A stretch of DNA of 48,127 nt from Thermoleophilia bacterium (GTDB taxonomy: Bacteria; Actinomycetota; Thermoleophilia; BMS3ABIN01). The stretch lies in assembly GCA_020053595.1 (NCBI GenBank), contig JAGVMV010000004.1:1-48127 (forward strand), in the 5' to 3' direction. Below the pieces are notes generated by a model that saw only the letters and a list, made by a program, of their open reading frames with translations, did not search any database and was not told where the DNA came from. This document shows, piece after piece, positions 14,318 through 22,098 of the stretch. The translations under genes were made by a program, and so were the position numbers. Every line of letters begins with the position of its first letter. The stretch's first letter is position 1.

Positions 14318-14318
14318 G
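14306..14318 (+). promoter_or_regulatory. Minus-10 box of a probably leaderless rmlA promoter
   Basis: TATACT (14306-14311) is a good minus-10 hexamer. Initiation about seven bases downstream would start the RNA at the GTG start codon itself (14318). There is no ribosome binding site before that GTG, which agrees with a leaderless message. No convincing minus-35 is visible. Confidence 0.5.
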
Positions 14319-15385
14319 TGAATCTTAAAGGACTAATCCTTAGTGGCGGCACCGGCAGCCGCCTGCGGCCGATCACCCACACCAGCGCTAAACAGCTGGT
14401 TCCCGTGGCAAATAAACCTGTCCTCTTTTACGGCATCGAATCGTTGCGGGACGCGGGCATCACCGACATCGGCATCGTCGTCGGCGATACTGCCGCCGAG
14501 ATCAGGGAGGCTGTGGGTGACGGCTCCCGCTGGGGGGTCGAGATAACCTACATCCCCCAGGAAGCGCCGCTGGGACTGGCCCATGCCGTAATTACCGCCG
14601 AACCCTTCCTCGGCGACTCAAGTTTTGTCATGTACCTGGGCGACAACCTGCTGCGTGACGGCATTTCCGACCTGGTGGAAAAATTCGTCAAGAACGGGCC
14701 GGAGGCGTTGATCCTCTTGCAGGAAGTGCCCAACCCCGAAGCTTATGGTGTCGCTGAGGTCGAGAACGGCCAGGTCGTGCGGCTGGTAGAGAAACCGGCT
14801 GAGCCGAAGAGCAACCTGGCGCTGGTGGGCATCTACATGTTTACACCGGCCATCCACGAGTGCACGAAGGCGATCAAACCCTCACCGCGCGGTGAACTGG
14901 AGATCACCGACGCCATCCAGTGCCTGATCGACAGCGGCAAGCGGGTTGAGCCGCATGTAGTCAGCGGCTGGTGGAAGGACACCGGCAAGCTGGAGGACAT
15001 GCTCGAGGCCAACCGGCTGATACTGGACGCGCTGGATACAGACATCCGCGGTGATGTGGAGGATTCGGAGATACACGGGCGCGTTGTTATCGAGGACGGA
15101 GCGAAGGTAACCGGCTGCACGATCCGTGGGCCGGTGATCATCGGCGAGCGGACGATAGTGCGCGATTCCTACATCGGGCCGTACACTTCCATCTATTTCG
15201 ATGCGGAAATCGTCAACTCCGAGATTGAGCATTCAATTATCCTGGAGCAGAGCAAGGTGCTGGATCTGCACGGACGTATGGAGGGCAGCCTGATCGGCAA
15301 GAATGTGCGGATCATGCGGCTGGATCAAAAGCCTAAAGCTTACCGGTTCATGGTTGGGGATAATTCCTGGATCGGGATCGTATAG
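14318..15385 (+). CDS. rmlA: Glucose-1-phosphate thymidylyltransferase, long form
   Basis: This 355-residue enzyme joins dTTP and glucose-1-phosphate to dTDP-glucose, step one of dTDP-L-rhamnose synthesis. The N-terminal GT-A-type domain shows LILSGGTGSRLRPITHTSAKQLVPVANKP (nucleotide-binding loop and catalytic Lys), MYLGDNLL (metal Asp), and EKPAEPKS. From about residue 240 a left-handed beta-helix of hexapeptide-like repeats follows (GRVVIEDGAKVTGCTIRGPVIIG), the mark of the long StrD-type enzyme, unlike the 290-residue RmlA of enterics. It starts at GTG 14318. It leads the operon rmlA-rmlC-rmlD-rmlB and is eight bases from rmlC. Confidence 0.95.
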   Translation: MNLKGLILSGGTGSRLRPITHTSAKQLVPVANKPVLFYGIESLRDAGITDIGIVVGDTAAEIREAVGDGSRWGVEITYIPQEAPLGLAHAVITAEPFLGDSSFVMYLGDNLLRDGISDLVEKFVKNGPEALILLQEVPNPEAYGVAEVENGQVVRLVEKPAEPKSNLALVGIYMFTPAIHECTKAIKPSPRGELEITDAIQCLIDSGKRVEPHVVSGWWKDTGKLEDMLEANRLILDALDTDIRGDVEDSEIHGRVVIEDGAKVTGCTIRGPVIIGERTIVRDSYIGPYTSIYFDAEIVNSEIEHSIILEQSKVLDLHGRMEGSLIGKNVRIMRLDQKPKAYRFMVGDNSWIGIV

Positions 15386-15393
15386 GAGGTTCA

Positions 15394-15849
15394 ATGATCG
15401 ACGGCGTCAAAACCAAGAGTTTAAGAGTTATACCCGACGAACGCGGGCGGCTGGCTGAGATGCTGCGCGCCGATGATGAGATTTTTATCAAGTTCGGGCA
15501 GTGTTACATGACTACCACTTATCCCGGAGTGGTCAAGGCGTGGCACTACCACAAGCTGCAGACCGATAATTTCGTGGCGATCACCGGAATGTTCAAGGTC
15601 GCCCTTTATGACGACCGCGAGGATTCGCCCACCCATGGAGAGGTCAACGAGTTTTTCCTCGGAGACTTCAACGCGACGCTCCTGCAGATTCCGCCGGGAG
15701 TCTACCACGGCTGGAAATGCATCAGTGAGCGCGAGGGAATCGTGGTCAATGTCTCCACGGAGATGTATAACTACGACGACCCCGACGAGTATCGCCTGCC
15801 CTTTGACACCGACAAGATCCCGTATGACTGGGACATCCAGATGGGATGA
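15394..15849 (+). CDS. rmlC: dTDP-4-dehydrorhamnose 3,5-epimerase family protein
   Basis: This is a 151-residue cupin of the RmlC family, which epimerises C3 and C5 of dTDP-4-keto-6-deoxyglucose. VIPDERGRLAEMLRADDE, KAWHYHKLQTDNFVAITGMFKVALYDDR (catalytic His region) and IPPGVYHGWKCIS are typical, with an HYH in place of the more common LHYQ. It is shorter than the 180-residue enteric RmlC but like actinobacterial and archaeal ones. A GGAGG overlapping the end of rmlA precedes the ATG, so it is translationally coupled to rmlA. Confidence 0.88.
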   Translation: MIDGVKTKSLRVIPDERGRLAEMLRADDEIFIKFGQCYMTTTYPGVVKAWHYHKLQTDNFVAITGMFKVALYDDREDSPTHGEVNEFFLGDFNATLLQIPPGVYHGWKCISEREGIVVNVSTEMYNYDDPDEYRLPFDTDKIPYDWDIQMG

Positions 15850-15928
15850 CAGGCTCCGTGCGATCGCCAAATACCGGTGAAGTGACGAAGCCCTTCGGAA
15901 CGCTCTATATGCCTCAGGTGTTTTAGCA

Positions 15929-16837
15929 GTGAGGATCCTCGTCATCGGCGCGGCCGGGCAGCTGGGCCACGACCTTCTGAGAGTTTTTTCCCCGGATCAC
16001 GAGGTCATCGCGGCCGATATCGCCGGCGCCGGAGCCGGGCACGATGTCGATATCACCGACCCCGGTTCGGTGGATTCGCTGATCGTGGACATCAGGCCGG
16101 ACCTGGTGATCAACACCGCCGCCTTCACCAACGTGGATGGCTGTGAGGCGCAGAAGGAGATCTGCCGGGAGGTCAACGCTGACGGCGCCGGCAACATCGC
16201 CCGGGTCTGTGCCGCGCTGGAAGCGGCTGAAGTGGGCGAAGTCGGCAGGGTTCCCGCCAACCTGATCCACGTCAGCACCGACTATGTTTTCGACGGCAGC
16301 AAGCGGACGCCCTATGTGGAAGATGACCCCACGGCGCCGCTTGGAGAATACGGCAGGACCAAGTTCGACGGCGAGCAGCAGGTGCGCGAAGCCCTGCCCG
16401 AGCGGCACCTGATCGTGCGCACCGCCTGGCTGTTCGGCGACCACGGCGCCAATTTCGTCAAGACCATGCTCAGGCTGGGCCGCGAGCGCGACCAGCTGAA
16501 GGTAGTCAACGACCAGACCGGATCGCCGACCTACGCGCTGCATCTGGCCGGGGCGATCAAGTCCCTCGCGGAGCACCGGCTTGGCGACCCTGGCGTCTAT
16601 CACCTGACCAACTCGGGCCAGTGCACCTGGTTCGAATTCGCCGCGGAAATCTTCCGCTTGGCCGGGGTCGAGGTCGACCTGCAGCCAACGACGACCGCCG
16701 AATTCAACGCGCCGGCGCCACGGCCGGCTTATTCCGTCCTCGCCAACACGCGGGCGCCGGAGATCGTCATGCCACAGTGGCGCGACGGACTGGTAGAATG
16801 TCTGCGAGCGATCAACGAATTAAAAACGGCTAATTAG
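15929..16837 (+). CDS. rmlD: dTDP-4-dehydrorhamnose reductase
   Basis: This 302-residue SDR enzyme makes the last reduction to dTDP-L-rhamnose with NAD(P)H. It has the GAAGQLG nucleotide loop at the N terminus, NTAAFTNVDGCE, HVSTDYVFDGSKRTPYVEDD, GEYGRTKFDGEQ (Tyr-x3-Lys catalytic pair) and RTAWLFGDHGANFVKTML, all RmlD hallmarks. It starts at GTG 15929 without a clear ribosome binding site, 79 bp after rmlC. It is slightly longer than average in the segment before the active-site strand (AEVGEVGRVPANLIH). Confidence 0.94.
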   Translation: MRILVIGAAGQLGHDLLRVFSPDHEVIAADIAGAGAGHDVDITDPGSVDSLIVDIRPDLVINTAAFTNVDGCEAQKEICREVNADGAGNIARVCAALEAAEVGEVGRVPANLIHVSTDYVFDGSKRTPYVEDDPTAPLGEYGRTKFDGEQQVREALPERHLIVRTAWLFGDHGANFVKTMLRLGRERDQLKVVNDQTGSPTYALHLAGAIKSLAEHRLGDPGVYHLTNSGQCTWFEFAAEIFRLAGVEVDLQPTTTAEFNAPAPRPAYSVLANTRAPEIVMPQWRDGLVECLRAINELKTAN

Positions 16838-16841
16838 GCTG

Positions 16842-16869
16842 TTGATCAATACAAGGCCTGCGAAATAAT
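16842..16869 (+). promoter_or_regulatory. Possible internal promoter before rmlB
   Basis: In the AT-rich 90-bp gap between rmlD and rmlB, TTGATC (16842-16847) and AATAAT (16864-16869) are spaced by 16 bp and resemble a sigma-70-type promoter. It could give rmlB extra expression. The evidence is consensus likeness only. Confidence 0.3.
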
Positions 16870-16927
16870 GCCAGCAAATTAATCAAGGCTTATTAAGAAA
16901 TAGCGAACTGAAGACGGAGGAGACCTC

Positions 16928-17926
16928 TTGAAGCTACTGGTCACCGGGGGCGCCGGGTTCATCGGCAGCAATTTCATCCGGCTCATACTCAACAAATATT
17001 CCGATTACGAGGTCATCAACCTCGACGCCCTGACATACGCGGGCAATCTCGATAATCTCAAAGATATCGAGAAAAACCAGAACTACCGCTTCGTCCAGGG
17101 CGACATCCGCGACGAGGACGTGGTCGACAAGGTGATGAAGGGTGTTGACGCGGTGGTCAACTTCGCCGCCGAGTCCCACGTGGACCGCTCGATCGGCGGC
17201 CCCGCGGACTTCATCCAGACCGATGTCTACGGAACTTTCGTACTGCTGGAAGCGGCGCGCCAGCACGGCGTCGGCCGCTACCTGCAGATCAGCACCGACG
17301 AGGTCTACGGCTCCATCAAGGAAGGCTCCTTCGTGGAGACCGACCGCCTGGAGCCCAGCAGCCCCTACTCCGCCAGCAAGGCCGGCGGCGACATGCAGGT
17401 TATGGCCTACCACACCACCTACGGGCTGCCGACGATCATCACCCGCAGCTCCAACAACTTCGGGCCGTACCAGTATCCCGAGAAGATCATCCCGCTGTTC
17501 ATCACCAACCTGGTGGAGGGCAAGAAGGTACCGCTCTACGGCGACGGCCTCAACGTTCGCGACTGGATCTACGTCACCGACAACTGTGAGGGGCTAGACG
17601 CCGTGCTGCACAAGGGTGAGGTCGGCGAGATCTACAACATCGGCGGCGGCAACGAGCGCAGCAACATTTTCATCACCAACAAGATCCTGGAGATACTCGG
17701 CAAGGGCGAAGAGATGATCGAGCCGGTGGTCGACCGCCTGGGCCACGACTTCCGCTATTCCATCGACTGCTCCAAGGCGAACGCGCTGGGCTGGACGCCG
17801 GCGTATAACTTCGAGGATGCGCTCAGGGAGACTGTCGACTGGTACCTGAACAACGAGTGGTGGTGGAAGAAAATCAAGTCGGGCGAGTTCGAGTCATATT
17901 ACCGCGAGCAATATCAGAGACCGTAG
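16928..17926 (+). CDS. rmlB: dTDP-glucose 4,6-dehydratase
   Basis: This 332-residue extended SDR enzyme turns dTDP-glucose into dTDP-4-keto-6-deoxyglucose using bound NAD. TGGAGFIGSNF at the N terminus binds NAD; LDALTYAGNLDNL, FAAESHVDRSI, STDEVYG (Thr-Asp-Glu active residues) and YSASKAGGD (Tyr-x3-Lys) are all present, as is NNFGPYQYPEKIIPLFI. It starts at TTG 16928 behind GGAGGAGACC. It is last in the rhamnose operon, and the hairpins after it separate it from the convergent polysaccharide cluster. Confidence 0.96.
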   Translation: MKLLVTGGAGFIGSNFIRLILNKYSDYEVINLDALTYAGNLDNLKDIEKNQNYRFVQGDIRDEDVVDKVMKGVDAVVNFAAESHVDRSIGGPADFIQTDVYGTFVLLEAARQHGVGRYLQISTDEVYGSIKEGSFVETDRLEPSSPYSASKAGGDMQVMAYHTTYGLPTIITRSSNNFGPYQYPEKIIPLFITNLVEGKKVPLYGDGLNVRDWIYVTDNCEGLDAVLHKGEVGEIYNIGGGNERSNIFITNKILEILGKGEEMIEPVVDRLGHDFRYSIDCSKANALGWTPAYNFEDALRETVDWYLNNEWWWKKIKSGEFESYYREQYQRP

Positions 17927-17988
17927 GAAAATGCCCCACCCTTCCCCTTTCCGGGCGGGGCCGTCAGACTGCCTTTTGGTTATCGACT

Positions 17989-18013
17989 AACGCTCCCCTC
18001 AGGGGGCGTTTAC
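17989..18013 (+). terminator. Terminator of the rml operon
   Basis: AACGCTCCCC-tca-GGGGGCGTT pairs with one bulged T and is followed by TTACTT. It overlaps the last codons of the convergent gene. A weaker GC-rich hairpin (17933-17961, nine pairs with one mismatch) precedes it directly after rmlB. Confidence 0.6.
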
Positions 18014-20425
18014 TTGTGGATTTTCGGCGCTCGGCCCCTCAGTGAAAACCCCTCCGGGCCCGTAGTTGTAATAGAGGCCACCACCGATTCCGCGGACCAG
18101 GTCTTCCACCACAACGGTATCCTGCGATTCCAGCGGATTGATCTCGCGTGACATCCTGACCGCCTCGACGGCCTGATCCACATCCTTTTTCTGGACATAC
18201 AACCGGGCCAGCATGCGCCAGGTCCTGTCGTTTTTCGGATCCAGCTCAAGCGAACGGCGGAACAGCCGCTCCGCTTCATCCAGCTTGCCCAGGGCCATCT
18301 TGGCCTTGGCTTCGAAAGCTATCGCTTCGCCGTCTAGCGGGTTGTAGGTCTGCGCCGAGCGGGCCATTTTATCCAGGTTGGCCACGTCGCCCTTGCGGTC
18401 GAAATCCTTGGCCTTGTCAATCCGGTTGGCGGCAAGCATCGGCGGGATGGTCACGGCCATGCCGATTATGCACAAGGCGCCCAGGATCCCGGCCCAACCT
18501 AAAAGGCTGCGCGGGGTCCAGCCGCTGGCATTATTCCGGCCATGTCCCGCCACTTCACCCTCAACGCCGGCGTCAGCAGCCACGGCCTGGCGGGAGAGCT
18601 CGCCGTAGCGCAGGAGTGCACCGGCGAACATGAAAAAGGTGAGGAAGACCACCGGCATCTCCCAGTCCCAGTCGATCATCGCATGGGTAACCATCGCCAG
18701 GCAGGCGGCGAAAAAAGTGCCATAGATTTCGCGATGTCTGGTCTTGCCGAGAAAACGCAGGTCCCTGATCGATATAACCAGGAAAACAGCGACGAAAGCC
18801 AGCATCAATCCGGCGCCGATAATGCCCAGCTCGGAAAGATTTTCAAAGAACCAGGAGTGGCCGTCCTTGCTGATCATGTCGAAGGGACGCCACTTGTTCC
18901 AGCCGACGATCCAGGTGGCGGCTCCGGTGCCGTTCAGCGGGTGCTCGGTGAAGGTGTTCCAGGCAGCCTGGTACTCCTGATAGCGTTCCGACTGGGATGA
19001 GAACAGACGTTCCTCCACCCGCTCGGTGGACTGCGCCCTGGTAGTGGCGGTAAAAGCCTCCACCCGGGCCTTGGTCCAGCCGATGGGCCCGCCGCGAGAA
19101 CCGGTCGAAGTAAAGGCCAGGAAGCCACCTAATACGACTACAGCGCCACCGGCGGCCAACCCGATGCCGATCTTGCGGCCCAGCTCCGGGGAGATGGTAA
19201 TCCTCGTTTCCAGCTGACGCAAAACCCACTGCGTTCCAGCGGTCAGCAACAGCATAAATATCAGGACCAGTCCCAGGCTATGCCCCTGGCCGCTTCTCAG
19301 ATTCTCGGCTGGCTTGCTCTCGATCATCGCCGGCAGCCATTTGTAACTGATCGCGACGACCACGCCCATCCAGAAAAAGGCGACTCCCGCCTGCATGACC
19401 GACCGCAGCCGGTGCAGCGAGGCCAACAGGTAGACGCCGATGGCGGCCACCAGCAATAAGATGCCGGCGCGGGAAACCGTGTAAAAAATAACCACCAGGA
19501 AGAGGAACAGCGCCGGTCCGTAGAAACAGCGGGTAACCAGGCGGGTCGCCTTGTCGGCGATGACCCGCAGGCCGATGACGAAGGCCATGCTCATGAACAG
19601 GGCCATGGTATTCCAGTAGGTGATGGGATAGTTGAGGCGGTTGGCCCCGAAGGGGTCGGGGTCGGCGATCTGCCCGGGCAACACCTTGCCGAGCAGCGCC
19701 CGGATGGCGACGATCACCGCGATGCCCACAAACAGGTGGCCCAGCCAGGCCAGCCATTCGCGCCGGGCGAAGTAGAGATAAAAAAGCCCGAAACCCGAAA
19801 GGTAGAGAACAGCCCGCACGAATTCATCAAAGCTCTTCGACGGGTAATACGACCAGCTGACCGAGGCCAGATTCCATAAAGCGAAAGCGGCAAAGATGCC
19901 GACCTCCGCCCAACCCAGGCGTGACATGCCGTTTTTCACCTGGAGGCTGAAGAGCAGGCCCAAAACGATCAGGTAAAGGACCCAGAGTTCGCCGTAACTG
20001 CGCTGGGCGACAAAATATCCGCCGGCCGAAAACGCGTAATAGAGGATCACCAGCAGGCCGGCGCCGAGTATGCCCAACCGTGCGTAGTCGCCTCGGTTAT
20101 AGCCCACGGCAGCAAAACGCTGGTTCAGGCGGCCGAAGAATTTTTCCGCGCGCTGGGTGCCGGTGGCGGATTTCTTCTGAGTGCGTGGAGGTGCCTGCTT
20201 GCGTTTTTCTTTTTTGGGGGTGACTTTGGCCGCCGGCGGCGTTTTGGGGGCCGCCTTGCGTTTCTTCTTCTTGGCGAAAAGGATGGAGCCGGCCGAGCCG
20301 GCCGCTGGAGCCCCTGCCGCAACACCGGTGAGCAGCGCTTCCTCGGGCGACGGCGCCAGGGAAGCCGCTAATCCTGCTTTAATTTTCCAGAGCTTGCTGG
20401 TAAACATGTTCAGTCTGTTCAGCAA
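17999..20425 (-). CDS. O-antigen ligase/polymerase-like membrane protein with C-terminal TPR repeats
   Basis: This is an 808-residue protein. Residues 1 to about 110 are cytosolic and rich in Lys, Ala and Pro (AKKKKRKAAPKTPP). About a dozen hydrophobic helices follow, with the Wzy/WaaL-type segment NYPITYWNTMALF and the long external loop holding ERLFSSQSERYQEYQAAWNTFTEHPLNGTGAATW and GHSWFFENLSELG. After the last helix come at least two TPR units (GKLDEAERLFRRSLELDPKNDRTWRMLARLYVQ). It probably joins or polymerises lipid-linked glycans on the outer face. The TTG start at 20425 overlaps the decayed glycosyltransferase end; an ATG at 20407 is an alternative. It is last in the 30-kb cluster. 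Confidence 0.82.
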   Translation of the reverse strand: MLNRLNMFTSKLWKIKAGLAASLAPSPEEALLTGVAAGAPAAGSAGSILFAKKKKRKAAPKTPPAAKVTPKKEKRKQAPPRTQKKSATGTQRAEKFFGRLNQRFAAVGYNRGDYARLGILGAGLLVILYYAFSAGGYFVAQRSYGELWVLYLIVLGLLFSLQVKNGMSRLGWAEVGIFAAFALWNLASVSWSYYPSKSFDEFVRAVLYLSGFGLFYLYFARREWLAWLGHLFVGIAVIVAIRALLGKVLPGQIADPDPFGANRLNYPITYWNTMALFMSMAFVIGLRVIADKATRLVTRCFYGPALFLFLVVIFYTVSRAGILLLVAAIGVYLLASLHRLRSVMQAGVAFFWMGVVVAISYKWLPAMIESKPAENLRSGQGHSLGLVLIFMLLLTAGTQWVLRQLETRITISPELGRKIGIGLAAGGAVVVLGGFLAFTSTGSRGGPIGWTKARVEAFTATTRAQSTERVEERLFSSQSERYQEYQAAWNTFTEHPLNGTGAATWIVGWNKWRPFDMISKDGHSWFFENLSELGIIGAGLMLAFVAVFLVISIRDLRFLGKTRHREIYGTFFAACLAMVTHAMIDWDWEMPVVFLTFFMFAGALLRYGELSRQAVAADAGVEGEVAGHGRNNASGWTPRSLLGWAGILGALCIIGMAVTIPPMLAANRIDKAKDFDRKGDVANLDKMARSAQTYNPLDGEAIAFEAKAKMALGKLDEAERLFRRSLELDPKNDRTWRMLARLYVQKKDVDQAVEAVRMSREINPLESQDTVVVEDLVRGIGGGLYYNYGPGGVFTEGPSAENPQVNAP

Positions 20426-20691
20426 TGTGATCCCAATCGTTCGCGGTTTGCACGTGCTTTCGGCCTGCTATGGCCTTTTCCTTTAGCTCCCCCAGATTAT
20501 CGAGCGCCCATAAAAGTTTTTCTCTCAGGTCGGCGACATCGCCAGCGCGGGCCTCGACGGCCGCGTCCAAATTCCAGATTTCCGCGAACAACGAATCGCG
20601 CAGGTTCCCCAGGGGATGTCCGTCACGTTACAGGCATAGAGATGGTACCAGCGGAACTGAGGAAAAAGAAGTCATCGGCGTCGTAGGGCAG
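20379..20691 (-). pseudogene. Frameshifted C-terminal remnant of a glycosyltransferase
   Basis: Pieces in different frames join into one protein-like sequence: KISLPYDADDFFF, then PQFRWYHLYACNVTDIPWG, then NLRDSLFAEIWNLDAAVEAR and on through WALDNLGELKEKAIAGRKHV to VYQQALEN. Two frameshifts interrupt it, and the 5' part is missing because the next gene's stop lies only about ten bases upstream. The end resembles the C terminus of GT-B glycosyltransferases. It is a gene relic at a recombination point. Confidence 0.6.
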
Positions 20692-20699
20692 GCTGATTT

Positions 20700-21932
20700 T
20701 CAGGTCCTTTTTACTTGCTGGTAGATACTGATGATTTTATCGTAATGGGTCGCCGGCGAGTAATCCGTTTCCACCAGGGTGCGGGCTTTGCCGCCCATTT
20801 CGCGAACGAGCTCCGGCTGCTCCCAGAGCCTGCTGATGGTATCGCGCAGATCCCCGGCGTCGCCGGCTTCGGCCAACAGGCCGGTCTCCCCTTCCCTGAC
20901 CATCTCCGGAATGCCGCCGATACGGCTGGCCACGGCCGGCTTGCCGCAGGCGAAGGCCTCCAGCACCGACATGAGTGCATTCTCATACCACTCCGAAGGA
21001 GCGCAGATAAAACGCGATTCCCGCACCAGTCGGCGCACCTCTTTTTCCGACTTGAAGCCGGTGAACTCGATGTTGGTAGCGCCGAGCTCGTGGGCCAGCT
21101 GGCGGGCGTTGGTCTCCAGCATGCCGGAGCCGACGATTTTCAGCGGTATTTTCGGCAGACCAGCCATCGCCCTGATCAGGGTCTCGACCCCCTTCTCGTG
21201 TGAAAGCCGGCCGGAGAACAGCACGTAACCACCGTCGCCATCCTCACCGGGGGTCCAGCGCTCGGGATCGACAAAATTGGGTATGACGGCCACCTGCTCC
21301 GAAGGCATCCCCCGTTCCAGCAGTTTGCCTGCCACGAAACGGCTGGGGGCGATGAAACGGTCGATGCGGCCGGTGTAGGCCTTGGTGGCGTCGTGGACGA
21401 ACATCTCCAGGGCGCAGAGCGCGCTCGCGGCTCGCGAACCGTGGACACAGCGGCCGCTGACGCAACTCGCATAGTGCATAGGATGGCATTTCTCGCATAC
21501 CTGTCCGTTGTTGTAGTAACGCAGCGCCGGACAGAGCAGCTTGTAATCGTGGATGGTCATGACCACGCCGATACCGCGTTCCACCAGCGGTTTGAGGATT
21601 GACGGCGAAAGATGGTGATAGATGTTATGCAGATGAGCGACATCCGGTTCAGACAGGTCTGAGAGGATGGCGATGCGACTGGCCGACTCGCGGGAATGCA
21701 GTATGCGCTTGGCGGTGCCGATCCGCTTCCAGAGGGGCATCCGGTAGGGGTCGGACAGCTCTACGGGTGAGACAAAGAGCGTCGAGTAGCGGCTTGGTTC
21801 GTTGGCCGGGTCCTCCATGGCGAAGGGTATGATCTCGTGGCCACGGTCGGTAAGCATCCGCGAAAGTTCGAAAACATAACGCTCGGTGCCGCCGCGCACC
21901 CGCCAGAACTTGTTTACCTGCATTATTTTCAT
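20700..21932 (-). CDS. GT4-family (GT-B fold) glycosyltransferase
   Basis: This is a 410-residue soluble or membrane-associated transferase. The N-terminal domain begins KIMQVNKFWRVRGGTERYVFELSRML and has HLHNIYHHLSPSIL and a Cys-bearing loop (CEKCHPMHYASCVSGRCVHG). The C-terminal domain shows VLFSGRLSHEKGVETLIRA, the donor-binding APSEWYENALMSVLEAFACGKPAVASRIGGIPEM (E-x7-E motif) and a terminal helix. Such enzymes are retaining and move a sugar from a nucleotide to a growing glycan at the inner membrane face. The start overlaps the stop of an upstream relic by four bases (ATGA). Confidence 0.9.
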   Translation of the reverse strand: MKIMQVNKFWRVRGGTERYVFELSRMLTDRGHEIIPFAMEDPANEPSRYSTLFVSPVELSDPYRMPLWKRIGTAKRILHSRESASRIAILSDLSEPDVAHLHNIYHHLSPSILKPLVERGIGVVMTIHDYKLLCPALRYYNNGQVCEKCHPMHYASCVSGRCVHGSRAASALCALEMFVHDATKAYTGRIDRFIAPSRFVAGKLLERGMPSEQVAVIPNFVDPERWTPGEDGDGGYVLFSGRLSHEKGVETLIRAMAGLPKIPLKIVGSGMLETNARQLAHELGATNIEFTGFKSEKEVRRLVRESRFICAPSEWYENALMSVLEAFACGKPAVASRIGGIPEMVREGETGLLAEAGDAGDLRDTISRLWEQPELVREMGGKARTLVETDYSPATHYDKIISIYQQVKRT

Positions 21933-22072
21933 TTATCAACCATTTCGTAAACTTTCAGGGTCTGCGCGGCGATCGCCGCCCACGAATATCGCTCCGTGGT
22001 CGCGGACCAACCCTGGCCAAGACGACGCCAGTCAAAGCTGTTATCCCTGGAATATTCTTCATTTGTACCGAA
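21929..22072 (-). pseudogene. C-terminal remnant of a second glycosyltransferase
   Basis: The frame FDWRRLGQGWSATTERYSWAAIAAQTLKVYEMVDK, ending TGA at 21929, matches the last helix of GT4 transferases (the Trp-x3-Ala-x4-Thr-x3-Tyr pattern). It is closed upstream by an in-frame TGA (22073-22075) and has no start. It is still in ATGA overlap with the next gene, so the overlap is inherited from an intact former neighbour. Confidence 0.55.
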
Positions 22073-22098
22073 TCACGATTGGACCTGCGCTTACAAGT

